Assembly: GCA_025667525.1 (NCBI GenBank)
Contig: CM046876.1
Location: forward strand, 534,552,038 to 534,616,037
Length of the DNA: 64,000 nucleotides
From: Glebionis coronaria
Lineage: Eukaryota > Streptophyta > Magnoliopsida > Asterales > Asteraceae
Direction: 5' to 3'
The translations under genes and the position numbers were made by a program. The first letter of the stretch is position 1; every line of letters starts with the position of its first letter. The notes beneath the pieces are model-generated. The model saw nothing but the letters and a program-made list of their open reading frames with translations, ran no database searches and was not told the origin of the DNA. Of the stretch, positions 34,776 to 46,880 are shown in pieces.

Positions 34776-37035
34776 TTTTGGTTCGTCTCATTACAGGTCA
34801 ACTCCATATGTACATTATTGTGAATATGTTATCTTTTTACTTTATCAGCTTTTGTGGCTTGTTGTAGTGTTAAGGTATGATAATTTTTCAAGAATTTCTC
34901 ACGAGATTCTAAATCTTTCAAAATACATCATACTAAAGCACTACAACTATCCCTTATTTAATTAAGGGGGAGCATTAACATGTTCTATGGCCAAACATCA
35001 ATTTCATTTTTACCCAAAGACCAGTTAATCCATTCAATATCCCAAATATTAATGGTTAACATTTTGGATAAGGGGAGAAAATGGGATTAAGGAGACTTAA
35101 GTGATACTTGGCTAAAAGATGAAAAAGACTTAACGATAATCCAACTTAATATGTGTAAAGCACGTGTTAAGGGGGAGCGTTTTTGATAAACAAAACACCT
35201 AAGGTACAAAACTTTTGATTTCAATATCACAAGTACCTTAGGTGATTTTCAATGATTTTTCATGGTGGCAATTCCTTCCCAAAACACGCTTAATTCACGA
35301 CGGATGTGGTGACAAAAGGGTGGTAGGAATAGGTTTAGTCCAATGATTCATCAGAGCCGATGGAATCTTCCCAAGGACAACTCCCTAGATAGAATTAGAA
35401 GTCCTAGGAAAGATGGAGAAAGAATGTGAACGTAGCTGAATGCCGACCAAGTACTTAAGCTAGCACTGAAACAATCACAACAAGGTGCTAGTGATGACGT
35501 ATTGGTAAGCATTGAAGGGGTTGAAGAATGAAAAAGAAATGTAAAGATAAAGGGTGTAAAGAAAGAAGCCCTCCTTACAACTTTAGGCAGAAACCGGGTC
35601 AATACATATGCTATTGAGGTCATTTTTGCTAATGATTCTCGGTATTGAAGAAAGACATCATGGACCCAGTGATGCAATGCACAACCCTTCCCAGCTAACT
35701 CAAATATCTCTCAAAAGGTATTTGTTTTAATCACACGGAGATCAACACGTTATCTATTGGTTTATTCACTTCGAATAGACTGGTATTGAAAAGGTGGCAC
35801 TCCTCTCCAGCCATCGCTCACTAAATCAAAACGCACAATCGAGTCTAGAGCCAAGAGATCATCAAAAGTCTCATTAGGACACTTTTCATTTATTCCTTGC
35901 TTTCTCACACACTGTGAAAAGTAAGAGATTTTCATGAGTCCTACGCAATATTCCTGTAATATTGCCAGAACATCCGAGTAATACGTAAGTATTACAATGA
36001 AGATGGAAATCCTGCTTGAGCCAACATCAAACAAGCTCATGGTAGGTTACACGTGCGATTCTTTTAGAATCAATCTTGTGAAAAACTGGAAGGTAACAGT
36101 GGTTTAATTCTTAATTGAACTTAAACTCGTTCCAGGCCTCTTCGCATTATCATATGATCTTGCCAGAACACTCAGAGTGACTCTTTATTGACCACAGTGA
36201 CGAGTGGAAATCCTTCTAGTGTCAACATCAAACAGCACTTGGTAGGTGACGTGCAAGATTCTTTATGAATTAAGCTCGTGACAACTGGAAAGCAACGATG
36301 GTGAAAATCTTAATTGAGATTCACTTGTTCCAGGTTTCATGAATTGACGGCTTTTAATCACAAGGATAATTTATCCAAGTGATTCACTCTTTATGTTCGC
36401 AGTCAGCTTTGGACGGTCGAATAAAGAGAACGGGTTTACCCGCGAAATCCTGTCAGGAAGTTACTTAATTGAAACTATCCGTCACGGGTACGATATCAAA
36501 TATCGTCCAACGGTCTTCACCGACCGGAGGTAAAATGCTACCGAATTAGAATAAAATGTTCAAAGCCATTTTATTCGTGTCGTTGCTGTGTACCTGTTAA
36601 AGACGGTGGCGTTGCTGTGTACCTGTTGAAGACGGTGGCGTTGCTGAGTACCAGTGAAGACGGTGGTGTTGCGGTGTACCTGTAGAAGTCGTTCTCACAT
36701 GCTTATGTCTTTCTACATCAAAGTTTAACAAAAAAATTTAAGAAAGTACAAGATAAAGTCTTCCGCTGTACCAAACTCTGAAACTTTCTAGAATTCAACA
36801 AAAAGACATAAGTGTGTGGAACATGGAGTCACGAGAAGGCAAATTCACAAGAAAGGCAAAGATCGCACGTGAAAGGCTAAAAGAACATGTTCCAAGCAAA
36901 AAGGCTGATATCATTCAACACATATTCACAAAAGAAAAGAAAAAGAAAGAAAAGAAGACTACGAGCTCAAGAACAAAATCTAACATGCTAGATTAGGACT
37001 TTGTAAACTTGGAGTGACCTCCCTTTGGGGGAGAT
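34776..37035 (+). other. Long 3' noncoding region of D with duplications and PPT-like tracts
   Basis: About 2.26 kb without a convincing ORF. TTAAGGGGGAGC occurs at 34962-34973 and 35167-35178. A diverged tandem duplication of about 200 bp covers roughly 35930-36120 and 36150-36345 (shared pieces such as ATTGCCAGAACA/CTTGCCAGAACA, CAACATCAAAC, GTTCCAGG). Four imperfect 30-bp units around GTTGCTGTGTACCTG occupy 36583-36690. The functional PPT, GGGGGAGA, is at 37027-37034, one base before the 3' LTR. Confidence 0.7.
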
Positions 37036-37335
37036 TGTTGGAAATACGTTTTACGCATTTAGAAAGTCTCGGTCACTCCAACCATGTAGTTATAGGCTCG
37101 TAGTTAAGTTAAGTGTTATTTATTTCATAGCCCGACCCATGAGCATGTTCATGGGCCGGAAGCCCAAGTCCTTTAAGGACTTGGGGTATTTAAACCTCTT
37201 TCCACCATGGAAAGAGGTGTTGGTTGTTTTATTATCTCATTTCAATATATGTGTTTTCTTCCATTTCTCTCTCTAACTTTCTCTCTCTAGAAAAACATCA
37301 ACCCCCTTGTTTCACAAGATTATCATTGTTCTACA
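37036..37335 (+). repeat. 3' LTR of D (300 bp)
   Basis: Identical to the 5' LTR except C for T at 37157. It is followed by the target duplication CTCTA (37336-37340), after which element B sequence resumes in frame. Confidence 0.93.
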
Positions 37336-39524
37336 CTCTAGGTCTAGATGAAAAGAAACCTGTCCCATTATCACTAGCTTGACTTTTTGGTGACCTAGGT
37401 TTTCTATACATTTCTGCATATTTAATACTAGGTTTTCTATCAACGTTTAAGCCAAGGTCAACAGTCTTTCCAGTACTAGGATTGGTCACTTTTATGGGTG
37501 TTGACTCATTTGGGCTGTCACTAAGCATGCCACCCTTAACAAACAAAGTAGGGTTGGCTTTCTTCAATTGGTCCAAATTAGTCAATTTCTGCTTGTACTC
37601 TTCTACTGGAGTAAAAACTCTAGGTGGAGGAATAAATTCCTCTTCTTGTAGTTCTGGTATACCAGTCCAAGACAAATCCTTTCTAAGGACACCATAAAAG
37701 TTCCCAACAGGTGGTGGAACACCAGCATACTCTTTCATCCCAATCCTAATCATAACCACAGAATCCCTGTGTTCACTCATACATTTTTCTAGGGTTTGAG
37801 AAGCTTTATCAATTTTTTGAATTTTAAGATCTACATTATCTTTGTTTTTGATAGCCTCATGTAACTTAGCTTGTAAAACACCATTGGATCTCTCCAAGAT
37901 GTTCCTAACCTCAACACTAGCATTCAGATCATGAGTCAAAATATTGGTTTGATCTTTTAGGTCAAGCTCCATTTTCTTATATTCCGCCACAGTCTTTTCA
38001 GTTTGAGTAAGAGCAAGTTGATAATTAGATAACTTGCATTTTTCATCAAAAACATCAGAGGTTAATTTTAAAACTTCTTTGTTAAGCTTTTCAGTGTTTA
38101 GACGACAACCCTTACTACAAAATGCATCATCATATACCTCATTGTATGATGAAGATGAAGAATGTGCCATGAGAGCATAGTGAACATGCTCCTCTTCTTC
38201 CTTTTCTGCAACCAAGGCCTTGTTCTCTTCCACATCCTTGGCTAAAAAGCTCCAATCCCAGCCAACACCATCAGTTTCTTGCATGGCAACCATAGCTTTT
38301 GTATCTTCAACCTTGACGATTTGGCTTGAAGGCTTTCCAGCATCAGATCTTCTTGGAGATCTACACTCTCTCATAAAGTGACCCATTCTATGGCAACTGT
38401 AACACTCAACCTTGGATTTATCAAACCCAGCAGTGTCTTTAGCATTAAAAGTCATCTTCTTCCTGAATCTCCTATTCCATATATTGGCCCTTATGCTTGC
38501 AACTTCCATATTCCAACTTTATGTCCATCTCTTCCAAATGCTCATCACTAATTTGCTCAAGGTCCTCATATGTAATCACTGAACCATTGGGCAATGAAGC
38601 AATGTATGCACACACTGTATCTAGATCAATACCAGCAGGCTTAACTCTTGGTGAGTCAACATTGTATGTGTCAACGTCTGAATGTGAGGCGTTGACAAAG
38701 CTTGATCCAACGTTGACACAAGGTGATCCAGTAACGGGGTGCATGTATGACTTCATTTGATCAAATTGACCTTCACTATGTGAGAAGAAAGCCATATTTC
38801 CATTAGTAGACTTGGTTCCTTGATCCAAAAGGATTTCACTCTCCACAATCCTCAGTATATTGTAGACGTCATCAAAAGTGGAACTTTTGTGCGTATTATT
38901 AGCAATCATAGACCTTGCTTCAATCTTCCATGCATCACCAAGAATCTTAAGGAAAGTGGTGATGATATCAGCGTCATCATGCACTGTTCCCATGAATGAC
39001 AACTTGCTTGTAATGTCAAGAAGTCTGCTTCTCAATCCACTTAGCTTTTCATTAGGAAGGGCTTTGAACACAGCATACTCATGCAAGAGTTGCTTCTTTT
39101 TCTTAGAGGTAGTATCATCATTACCACCATAAGTAACTTGAAGGGTTGCCTAAAGTTCTTTGGCAGACTCATAGCCTCTATACTTATGCTGATTTACTTG
39201 TCCCAAGGAAAGTTTGAGGATGCTTAGAGTCTTCATGTCATTCCTTCTCTTTGCAATGTCCTCAACTGAGACAGCTCTTCCATCGTCAGGTTTTTCTTTT
39301 TGATCCTCAGCACTTGAGCCTGGAGTTGATCTTAGAGTGATAGCAGCTTGAATCTTGGCAGCCTTGTCGAATGTGTTTCCATATTCAATAATTTCCCATA
39401 GGGTGTGCTTATGGATTTGAAGATATTGCTCAAAATTGAACTTCCACAGCTCAAAGTTGTCTGGGTCTAGCATGGGGATCTTAATGTTATGGCTTGAGGA
39501 GGAGGTTAACTCTGGAGTAGACAT
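37336..39524 (-). pseudogene. Copia element B: gag (broken), split by D
   Basis: The start is at 39524 (MSTPELTSSSS...). A Copia gag N-terminal segment follows (LDPDNFELWKFNFEQYLQ). TAG at 39150 replaces a Trp codon. The frame then reads through 39086-38520 (gag core; motif LPNEKLSGLRSRLLDIT). A one-base insertion near 38515 shifts it again. The last part carries the first zinc knuckle CYSCHRMGHFMREC at about 38400 and a coiled-coil stretch (38180-37800). At 37336 the D insertion interrupts the ORF; the next codons lie at 21415 on the other side. The stops and frameshift show that B was decaying, at least in part, independently of D. Confidence 0.85.
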
Positions 39525-39593
39525 ATTGTTTGAATTTTAGGGTTTCTTGAAAATTAGGGTTTTTGTGTTCTTAAGATCAAAGTTCCTCAACAA

Positions 39594-39605
39594 GCTCTAA
39601 TACCA
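39594..39605 (-). promoter_or_regulatory. Primer binding site of element B
   Basis: On the minus strand TGGTATTAGAGC, one base different from the tRNA-Met complement TGGTATCAGAGC, lies two bases after the 5' LTR. Confidence 0.8.
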
Positions 39606-39607
39606 CT

Positions 39608-40113
39608 TGTTGATCCCAAACTTAGATCGATTTAGCTTGTGTAAACGAGATTAAATCAAGTTAAACATGTAGAGAAACTTTTTTGTATATGAAACAATTC
39701 AAGTATTATGCGGAATTAATAATTAAACAAGAAAACACAAACAAGATAAACAAAACTTTCACTTTGATTGATTAATCGAACTTGCGTACAATGAAAGTGT
39801 GTAAAAACATATATTGAACTAAACCTAAAGGCCTTCTTTTATAGATTAAGGAACCTTGTACAAGAGTCTACGTATCAGCTATTTTAGCTAAAGATAAACA
39901 TAAGAAATACATTGTCGAACATATCTTTACTAAAAACATACTAGAAACATAAAACGTGTAGAAAAAGTATCCTGTCAGTGCTTGACTTCTTCTTATCAAC
40001 GCTTGACTTCTTCCTGTCAACGCTTGTCTTGACAACGCTTGATTTCTTCCTATCAACGTCCAATTTCCTCTTGTCAGCGTCCAAGTGTCTTTGGCTACAT
40101 TTTATTCCCAACA
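39608..40113 (-). repeat. 5' LTR of element B (506 bp)
   Basis: Minus-strand ends are TGTTGGGAAT (40113) and GGGATCAACA (39608). It is homologous to the plus-strand LTR of A at 18771-19277. The following bases GGTTC (40114-40118) should be B's target duplication. It carries the same cluster of GCGTTGACAGG-like motifs. Confidence 0.85.
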
Positions 40114-40609
40114 GGTTCCCCAAGCCCATAAGGGGCTTTCGGAACTTTTTAGTTTTCCTTCTTTTAGCTTCTATTTAATTCCATAACGGTCGTTTATACT
40201 TAACTTTTAATTATTAACGACCGTTAGTTAATCTTTGGTTTGATTTAATAAATATAATAAATATATTTAATAAATAAATTAACCCTTTACGTAATGTGTG
40301 CAATCCCGTAATCCCGAGTTCGATCCTATCTCACGACTATCAATTTTAAGTCCATAAACTTTCACTTATTTCATTGTTCTTCTGGTTTTGATGTGTTTGA
40401 TGTTATATCTTATTGTGTTTAGTGCTTATTGTGTGTTTAGCTTATTTTTCATTAAGTGGATTTAGTAGTTTAATCTTTTAAAAGTTGATTTTATTGATTT
40501 TGCTTATTCGGTGTTTTTATAGTTTTTAATTTGTGTCTTGTTACCTTATTTTAAATATTAGTTTGGCTTGATTTTTGGTCAATTGCTTATTTGGTTTTAG
40601 CTTATTTTC

Positions 40610-41240
40610 ACTTAATCCGGATTAGTAAACCCTTTTATTACGAACTGTCACTTTACTTTTTGTTTCGAACTATAGAAACCCTTTTCCCGAATTAGTTGTT
40701 AAATATTTATTCCGAATTAGCAAAACCCTTTTATTCCGCACTGTTTCTTAAATTTCAACATTCCAAATTGCATATCATAGCATTATTCCAAATTATATGC
40801 CTTTTGAATTCCGAATTAAGTGTTGTGTCGATTTCCTAATTAGGTTTTATTCCTTGCATTCCGAATTGTGTACCCTTCTTCATATTCCGAATTAGTTTTA
40901 TATGTTAAATTCCGAATTACATTTGAAACTGTTTATTCCGAATTACTTCTAGATCTTTATATTCCTAATTACGTTTGGTAGTGTATTCCGAATTAAACTT
41001 AAGTTTCGATTCCGAACTAGTTGCATTTAGTTATTCCGAATTAAACTTATTTTGATTTATCCGAATTAAGTTAAGTTGTGTATTCCGGATTGAGTCTTTA
41101 TTTCCCTTTCCAAATTAGATCTTTAACATTATTTCGAATTATGTTTGCCTCCCTTTTTCCGAATTACATTGTGTATACACTTTCCGAATTACTTTTAAAT
41201 TCTGTTTTCCGAATTAGCTTTTGATCTTGATTCCGAATTG
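40610..41240 (+). repeat. Irregular TTCCGAATTA motif array
   Basis: About 22 copies or near copies of (A/T)TTCCGAATTA are spaced about 25-35 bases apart, all in the same orientation, in what should be the Athila 5' LTR. The spacers are unrelated T-rich sequence, so it is a motif cluster and not a simple satellite. Confidence 0.8.
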
Positions 41241-41770
41241 TTTTAAAACTTTAATTTTCCCGCCATTTTTGTCAAGTGTTATGTTAAATTGTTTATTTTA
41301 TTTTATTTTTCAATTTTACTTTTAGTTAAGTCTTAAATTTGTTTATTTCCTTTATTTTAGTTTTAATCTTTTCAAGTTTTTTTAGTTTTAATCAGATAAG
41401 CAACCTTTCTTTTTTATTAACCAAGAACGACTGAGTCACACGTAAAGCCTTTGTCAATTCGAATCGAGTCGTGAGAGAAACGAACTTAATATTTTTCAGT
41501 TATTAAAATGGCGCCTATGCCGGCTCTTTTCGTAAAGATCAACGGTTTTTTGTGAGAGTCGCGTTGGATTTTGGGATCCGTTCACTCGTGAACGTTATTT
41601 TTCTTGTTAAAAATTCTAAAAATAAAAAAAATCATAAATTTCAAAAATCCAAAAATATTTAAAAATCATAAAAAGCATTTCTTTTTCAAAAGTTTTGGAC
41701 CAAAAATATTTTCTTTTTACGTTAACTGTATTTCTTCTATTTCTTTGCTATATTTTTCTTTTGTAGGTGT

Positions 41771-43170
41771 ATGCGTACCCATTCGCGCAAAAGGAAATCC
41801 ATTCAAGCCGCTATTATCGAGCCTCCTGTTGTCGAGCCTCCTGTTGTTAACACCATGGATAACCGTCCAATGATCGAGCTCTTGCAATCACACCTTGAAG
41901 ACAATGACGATGAGATTGTGGTGTCGGCTATTGACGCCAACAACTTCGAGCTCAAAACAGGTTTTATTCAAATGGTTTCCGCAACACCTTTCTTGGGTCG
42001 CACTCATGATGATCCTCACGATCATATCAAGAGGTTCTTACACTTAACCAATACTGTGAAATACAATGGGGTCTCACAAGAGGCAATTCGTTTGCTCCTC
42101 TTTCCTTTCTCTCTCGAGGGACAAGCCCGGACTTGGCTTGATAAGGAACCACCCCAAAGTATTGCCACATGGGCGAACCTAGAGACAAAATTCATTAATT
42201 ATTTCTTTCCACCCTCACGTACTACCGCTTTGCGGAATGATATCATCAATTTTGAACAAAAGTACGGTGAGACGTCTAGTGAATCTTGGGATCGTTTTAA
42301 GTAACTTTTGATAAAGTGTCCACAACACGGTTTTACTAAGTTACATCCAATTAATACTTTTTATAATAGATTAAGTTTGAATGACCAAGATTCACTAAAT
42401 AGTGCTTCAGGGGGTAATATTCTTATGAAAACTATGAATGAGGTTTGGGCAATCATTGAAAACAAAGCCAAAGTCCAAACCAAGAGTGTAAGGGCTACAA
42501 TGGCTAGTGCTAGTGATAGTGAGGTGACTAATCAAATTAAGAAGCTTACTTCAATAGTACAACAAATTGCTTTAAGAGATAACCCTCTCACTACACATGT
42601 ACAAGCTTTAAAAGAGACTTATGAAATATGTGAGACTTGTGGTGGGCCACATTCGTACTATAACTGTGACAAGGTTTATGAACCATATCAACAAGAATTG
42701 TATGCTTATAACACTAATGAGAGGGTGCCTTTTAAACCAAATTTCGATGTGAACAATTTATCTTATAAATCGACTAACTTTTTGGCTCCCTTGGGTTTTG
42801 TAGTTCCACAACGACCACCCCCCCACCCGCCCAAAATAGGAACCAAGTTCCTTAACGGGGTAATTTTCAAGGGAATATTAATTAAAGGGGTTTTAATCAA
42901 AATCAAGGGACTTTTCAAGGGCAAAACCAAGGGTTTAATAATCAAAATCAAGGCTTTAATAACCAAGGTTTTCAAAACCAAGGTTTTAATCAAGGTTTTC
43001 AAAATTATAATCTAAACCAAGGTTTTCCTAATCAAGGGTTTAATAATTAAGGGTATAATCAAATGAACATGCATAATCCTCAAATGGACTTGGTTCTACA
43101 AAAAATGACTGAACATGAGAAAACAATGAAAGCGATGCAAGAATCAACCAGAGAGATTGATGAGATGGCA
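41771..43170 (+). pseudogene. Athila-type gag (stop codon and frameshift)
   Basis: The start could be 41771 or the internal ATG at 41854. It contains the Ty3-type gag core (FLGRTHDDPHDHIKRFLHL; LFPFSLEGQARTWL; FINYFFPPSRT). TAA at 42302 interrupts the core; the same frame then continues (IKCPQHGFTKLHPINTFYN). A zinc-like CETCGGPHSYYNC is at about 42630, as in Athila gags. A further shift lies in the C run at 42820-42830, after which another frame gives the expected Asn/Gln/Gly-rich tail to about 43020. Dead. Confidence 0.8.
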
Positions 43171-43178
43171 TTTATACA

Positions 43179-46100
43179 TGATCTCATCGTTCTTTTCGGG
43201 CTTTAAATGCATAAAATGTCATCAAAATAACATATATATGATTGTGTTTGTTACTTGTGTATTTTAGGAATGGATATCGTGAAAAAGACAAAAGATCACA
43301 AGAAACAAGGAAAAACGAACACGAGAAACGAAGCCGCACAATGAACCGGGCCCTAGTTATGAATTTCTCAAAGAATAACCCTTGAAGATTTGAAGATGTA
43401 CAAGAATGATCCCTCATTTATGAAGAAATGATACTTAATACCCTTGTATATTCATAATTACAAGTTTGGTCCCTTAAGTTTGTCAAAATGACAAAAAGGT
43501 CCTTCAACTTTGAAGATTTGGCAAGTTTAGTCCCTCAACAAATCTAAATTGTCAACAATGGTCCCTCATGAAGTCAAAGATCCAAATAAGACCTTCAAGT
43601 TAAAGAAAATTACACATCTAGTCCTTTTAAAATGAATAAAATATCAAAAGGGCCATTTGTGTAATTATACCAAAGTTGTATAAGCCCTAAATCCCTTTTT
43701 GAAAAGTAATTGTGGCCAATGTATGAAAACTGAAAGTTTAAATACAAAGGAACACATTTATTTGGGCTGGATTTCTTTCTATACACATTTGGCCAAAGAC
43801 TAATGGCTAATATTGCTACAACCAAACTTTCAAACTTGTTATTGCGCCAAACAACTTCCCTTCCCCTAATTTCGGATCAAACAGAGTTACTATTCACCGT
43901 ATGAAACCCAGTTTTACCTTTTACATAACAAAGGGTAAATCAAAATTATAACTTCCCACGTTTAAGTGACACTCATACAAACACATCCCATGCTTAAACC
44001 CACAAACCCACTCACTCAAGGACCACACCCAAGCCTGCCCTGCACCAATCATGTGACACCCTCCTCTCCAAGGAATTCCACATGGCAAGATAAACGTCTT
44101 ATACTCCTTACTTGGCCCCAAATCAAATATGAACGTCTAGGATTCATTTGGACAGCTCACAACATCAAACGCGTCTAGAAGACTCAAGGACAAAACAGAA
44201 ACTTCATAGCTAGGGTTTTCATGTATTTTCTATTCTAGAATCGTCTATTGTACTCTATAAAAGGAGCCTCAACTTGTGAGTAGCCCTTTTTTCCAAATTT
44301 TAGCTTAAATCTTTGTAATTCCTTTTTATAAATATAAAGTTGGTATTTTAAGAAAATTGTAATTCCTTTTATGTTTTTATGAAAGTTGGTGTTTGATAAG
44401 CTATCATCTGAGTTCCATTTATCTGTTTGTTGAGTTTTGAGGAAAGGATTTTGAGTTATAAAACCCTTGTTTTCAAAAGTCAGAGTTTCATTGTATTTGG
44501 TTCACTTTTGTGTTTGTTGATCTTAGAAGGTACAAAAGGTGGAAGCTAGCGGTTGTTCTGCTACCACTTAAACTCTCACATCCCAAAGCATGGATGTATG
44601 TTATGGAGGTGCACGTTTTTAAACTTTTATATTTCTGCATATTTTTATGGTTTATGAGGAATACTAGTATTTGTTTGTGAATCTGTGATTTTGTGGTTGG
44701 ATCTTGTTATTTGGAGTTTGTTTGTTATTATTGAGTTGATTTGAGCTTGGTTTGTGGTTTGAATCATACCAATCCTTTGAAAAATTGTTAAATCTGTTTT
44801 ATAAGGGGTGTTTGGATTAACTGCATAATCTAGGTTTGGGTTGATTTGAGTAAGTGTTGCTTTATGTTAGGTGTTTGTTCTTGTTCTTATTGTGGTACTG
44901 GTTACTTATCTGCAAGTTTTGAGGTTTGTATCACATTAATCCAACAATAGGCCATAAAATCTGAATTACTTGTTGTTTTTTACTGAAATTTTGGGGACAC
45001 CTAGATCTAAGGGTAGACTAGGGTTAACAAGTGCTAAATCTATGTTTATACAACCTGAGTAATAGATTTGAGGTGTTGAAATTGGATCTCTGGTCATTTA
45101 GTTCAGCAAAAAGGTTTTGTGTTCTTCATTTTGTTCATCAGTAATCTGCATAATCTTTAATCTGTCTCAAATCTTTGAACCAGTGTATGAAACAACATTA
45201 TTTATGCTTATTGGAGTTTATTATAGCTTGTGTATGCATATGGTTCAATTTGGTTGGCTTATTATTCTAAATCTGCTTATTTCTTCATAACTGCTTATTT
45301 TTCATATATGTATCATATCTGTGGACTGTTTGCTTAATCTGTATCATTTGGCAGAGTGATTTTATGTTTAAGTGCTTGATTGTGACTCCTTAAAACCCAC
45401 TGGCTGTAAGGGTGCCCTTGTTATCCATTGAATCCAAGTAAATCTCTCAATAATCAAAAGTCAAATAGTCAAAGCAGTGGGAACTCCTTTCCCCTACTGC
45501 TAGCCACGACTAGTGTTATTTTTGGTTCAGCTTAATAATAAGCTGTTCTAGCTTATTAAAACGTGAAACAACTTTGATTTGGTAATAGGTCTTCCTTATT
45601 TGACTCATTTGTTCATTCTAGAGCATTTGAGCCTATGACTTTAAGGTTTGACTAGAAAACCAACTTGTTTGACTTTTACATAAGTGCTTATTGACTTATT
45701 CTGCTTATTTGGTTTTGCTAATTAAACTTTTCTTGATTGAATTAGCTTATTTAAGACATTTAGAGTCTTTTGCAAGTTGAATCAAGTTCTGAGGTTGTCT
45801 AAAACTCTAAGTCGACTATTTTTTCGTTTAGTGATTTTATACTTGGGTTATTTATGGCTTAATGGTTGTGCTTTTTCAAAAGTTCTTTTCACAGATCTCT
45901 TAAGAATCCCAAAAGAAGGTTGTGTGTCAAATTAGAGCTTATGGCATTGGCTTATAACTTAATGGGCCAAAAAGCCCATTAAGAATAAGCTGTTGTACAC
46001 CTAGAACCAAAGTAATAAACCAACAAGTTGGTTTATTATACAAACTAGTATTTTTATGGAAACCAAGGGACTAATCTTAGCCATCCATTAGTTGAGACCA

Positions 46101-46180
46101 GATGTTAGGAAAAAAAGCGAGAGGACTAAGTTGCAAATTACCAAAACTATTCAGGGACTATACTACAAATATTATATTTT
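43179..46180. other. Unassigned AT-rich DNA with LTR-like features
   Basis: No gene recognised. 43440-43630 has five or six spaced copies of a GGTCCCTTAA/AGTCCCTCAA motif, a pattern often seen in plant repeats. A promoter-like CTCTATAAAAGGAGCC is at 44253-44268. The stretch may contain an old LTR, but I could not define ends, PBS or target duplication. Confidence 0.4.
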
Positions 46181-46184
46181 CTTA

Positions 46185-46389
46185 TTTATATCCAGATATA
46201 TACTGCGTATAAAGTATATCCAGATATATATTAACTATATCTAGATATATACAAAGTATATTTGGATATATAAAAAGTATATCTAGATATATATAAAGAT
46301 ATCTGGATATATATAAAGTATATTTAAATATACTCTTTTTAACTTTTCATGTCACTTTATATCTAGATATATAGGTCAATTTAATAATT
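46185..46389. repeat. 21-bp repeats, TATATCTAGATATATAAAAAG type (locus 1)
   Basis: About eight imperfect units (TATATCCAGATATATA..., TATATCTAGATATATACAAAG and so on). The same repeat in the same orientation recurs at 58257-58402. Confidence 0.75.
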
Positions 46390-46395
46390 ATGATC

Positions 46396-46880
<485 letters not shown>

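Larger units (their letters stand above)
21416..37335 (+). mobile_element. Complete giant Copia (SIRE-type) retrotransposon D, 15.9 kb
   Basis: Two 300-bp LTRs (21416-21715 and 37036-37335) flank the element and differ at one site (T at 21537, C at 37157). The target duplication CTCTA is perfect (21411-21415, 37336-37340). The PBS is at 21718, the PPT at 37027-37034. The order is leader, gag (22558), gag-like extension (25261), pol with protease-integrase-RT-RNase H (27282-30725), a 1,120-residue third ORF (31413-34775) and 2.3 kb of 3' noncoding DNA. The pol sequence and third ORF fit the SIRE/Maximus branch, but the 300-bp LTR is short for that group. All pol catalytic motifs are intact. 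It sits in gag of element B, whose reading frame is continuous across one target copy. Confidence 0.93.
40114..43178 (+). mobile_element. Athila-like Gypsy fragment (LTR part, PBS, gag)
   Basis: The plus strand carries LTR-type sequence (to about 41497), a PBS-like TGGCGCCTATGCCGGC (about 41510), close to the Athila tRNA-Asp site, and an Athila-type gag (41771-43170). The left end is cut by B; the right end stops in gag, and no protease or pol follows. 40610-41240 is filled with repeated TTCCGAATTA motifs. Confidence 0.75.

Noticed and set aside
44200..44600. Host gene promoter
   Set aside because: A good TATA box is present but no ORF follows; it may be an undefined LTR.
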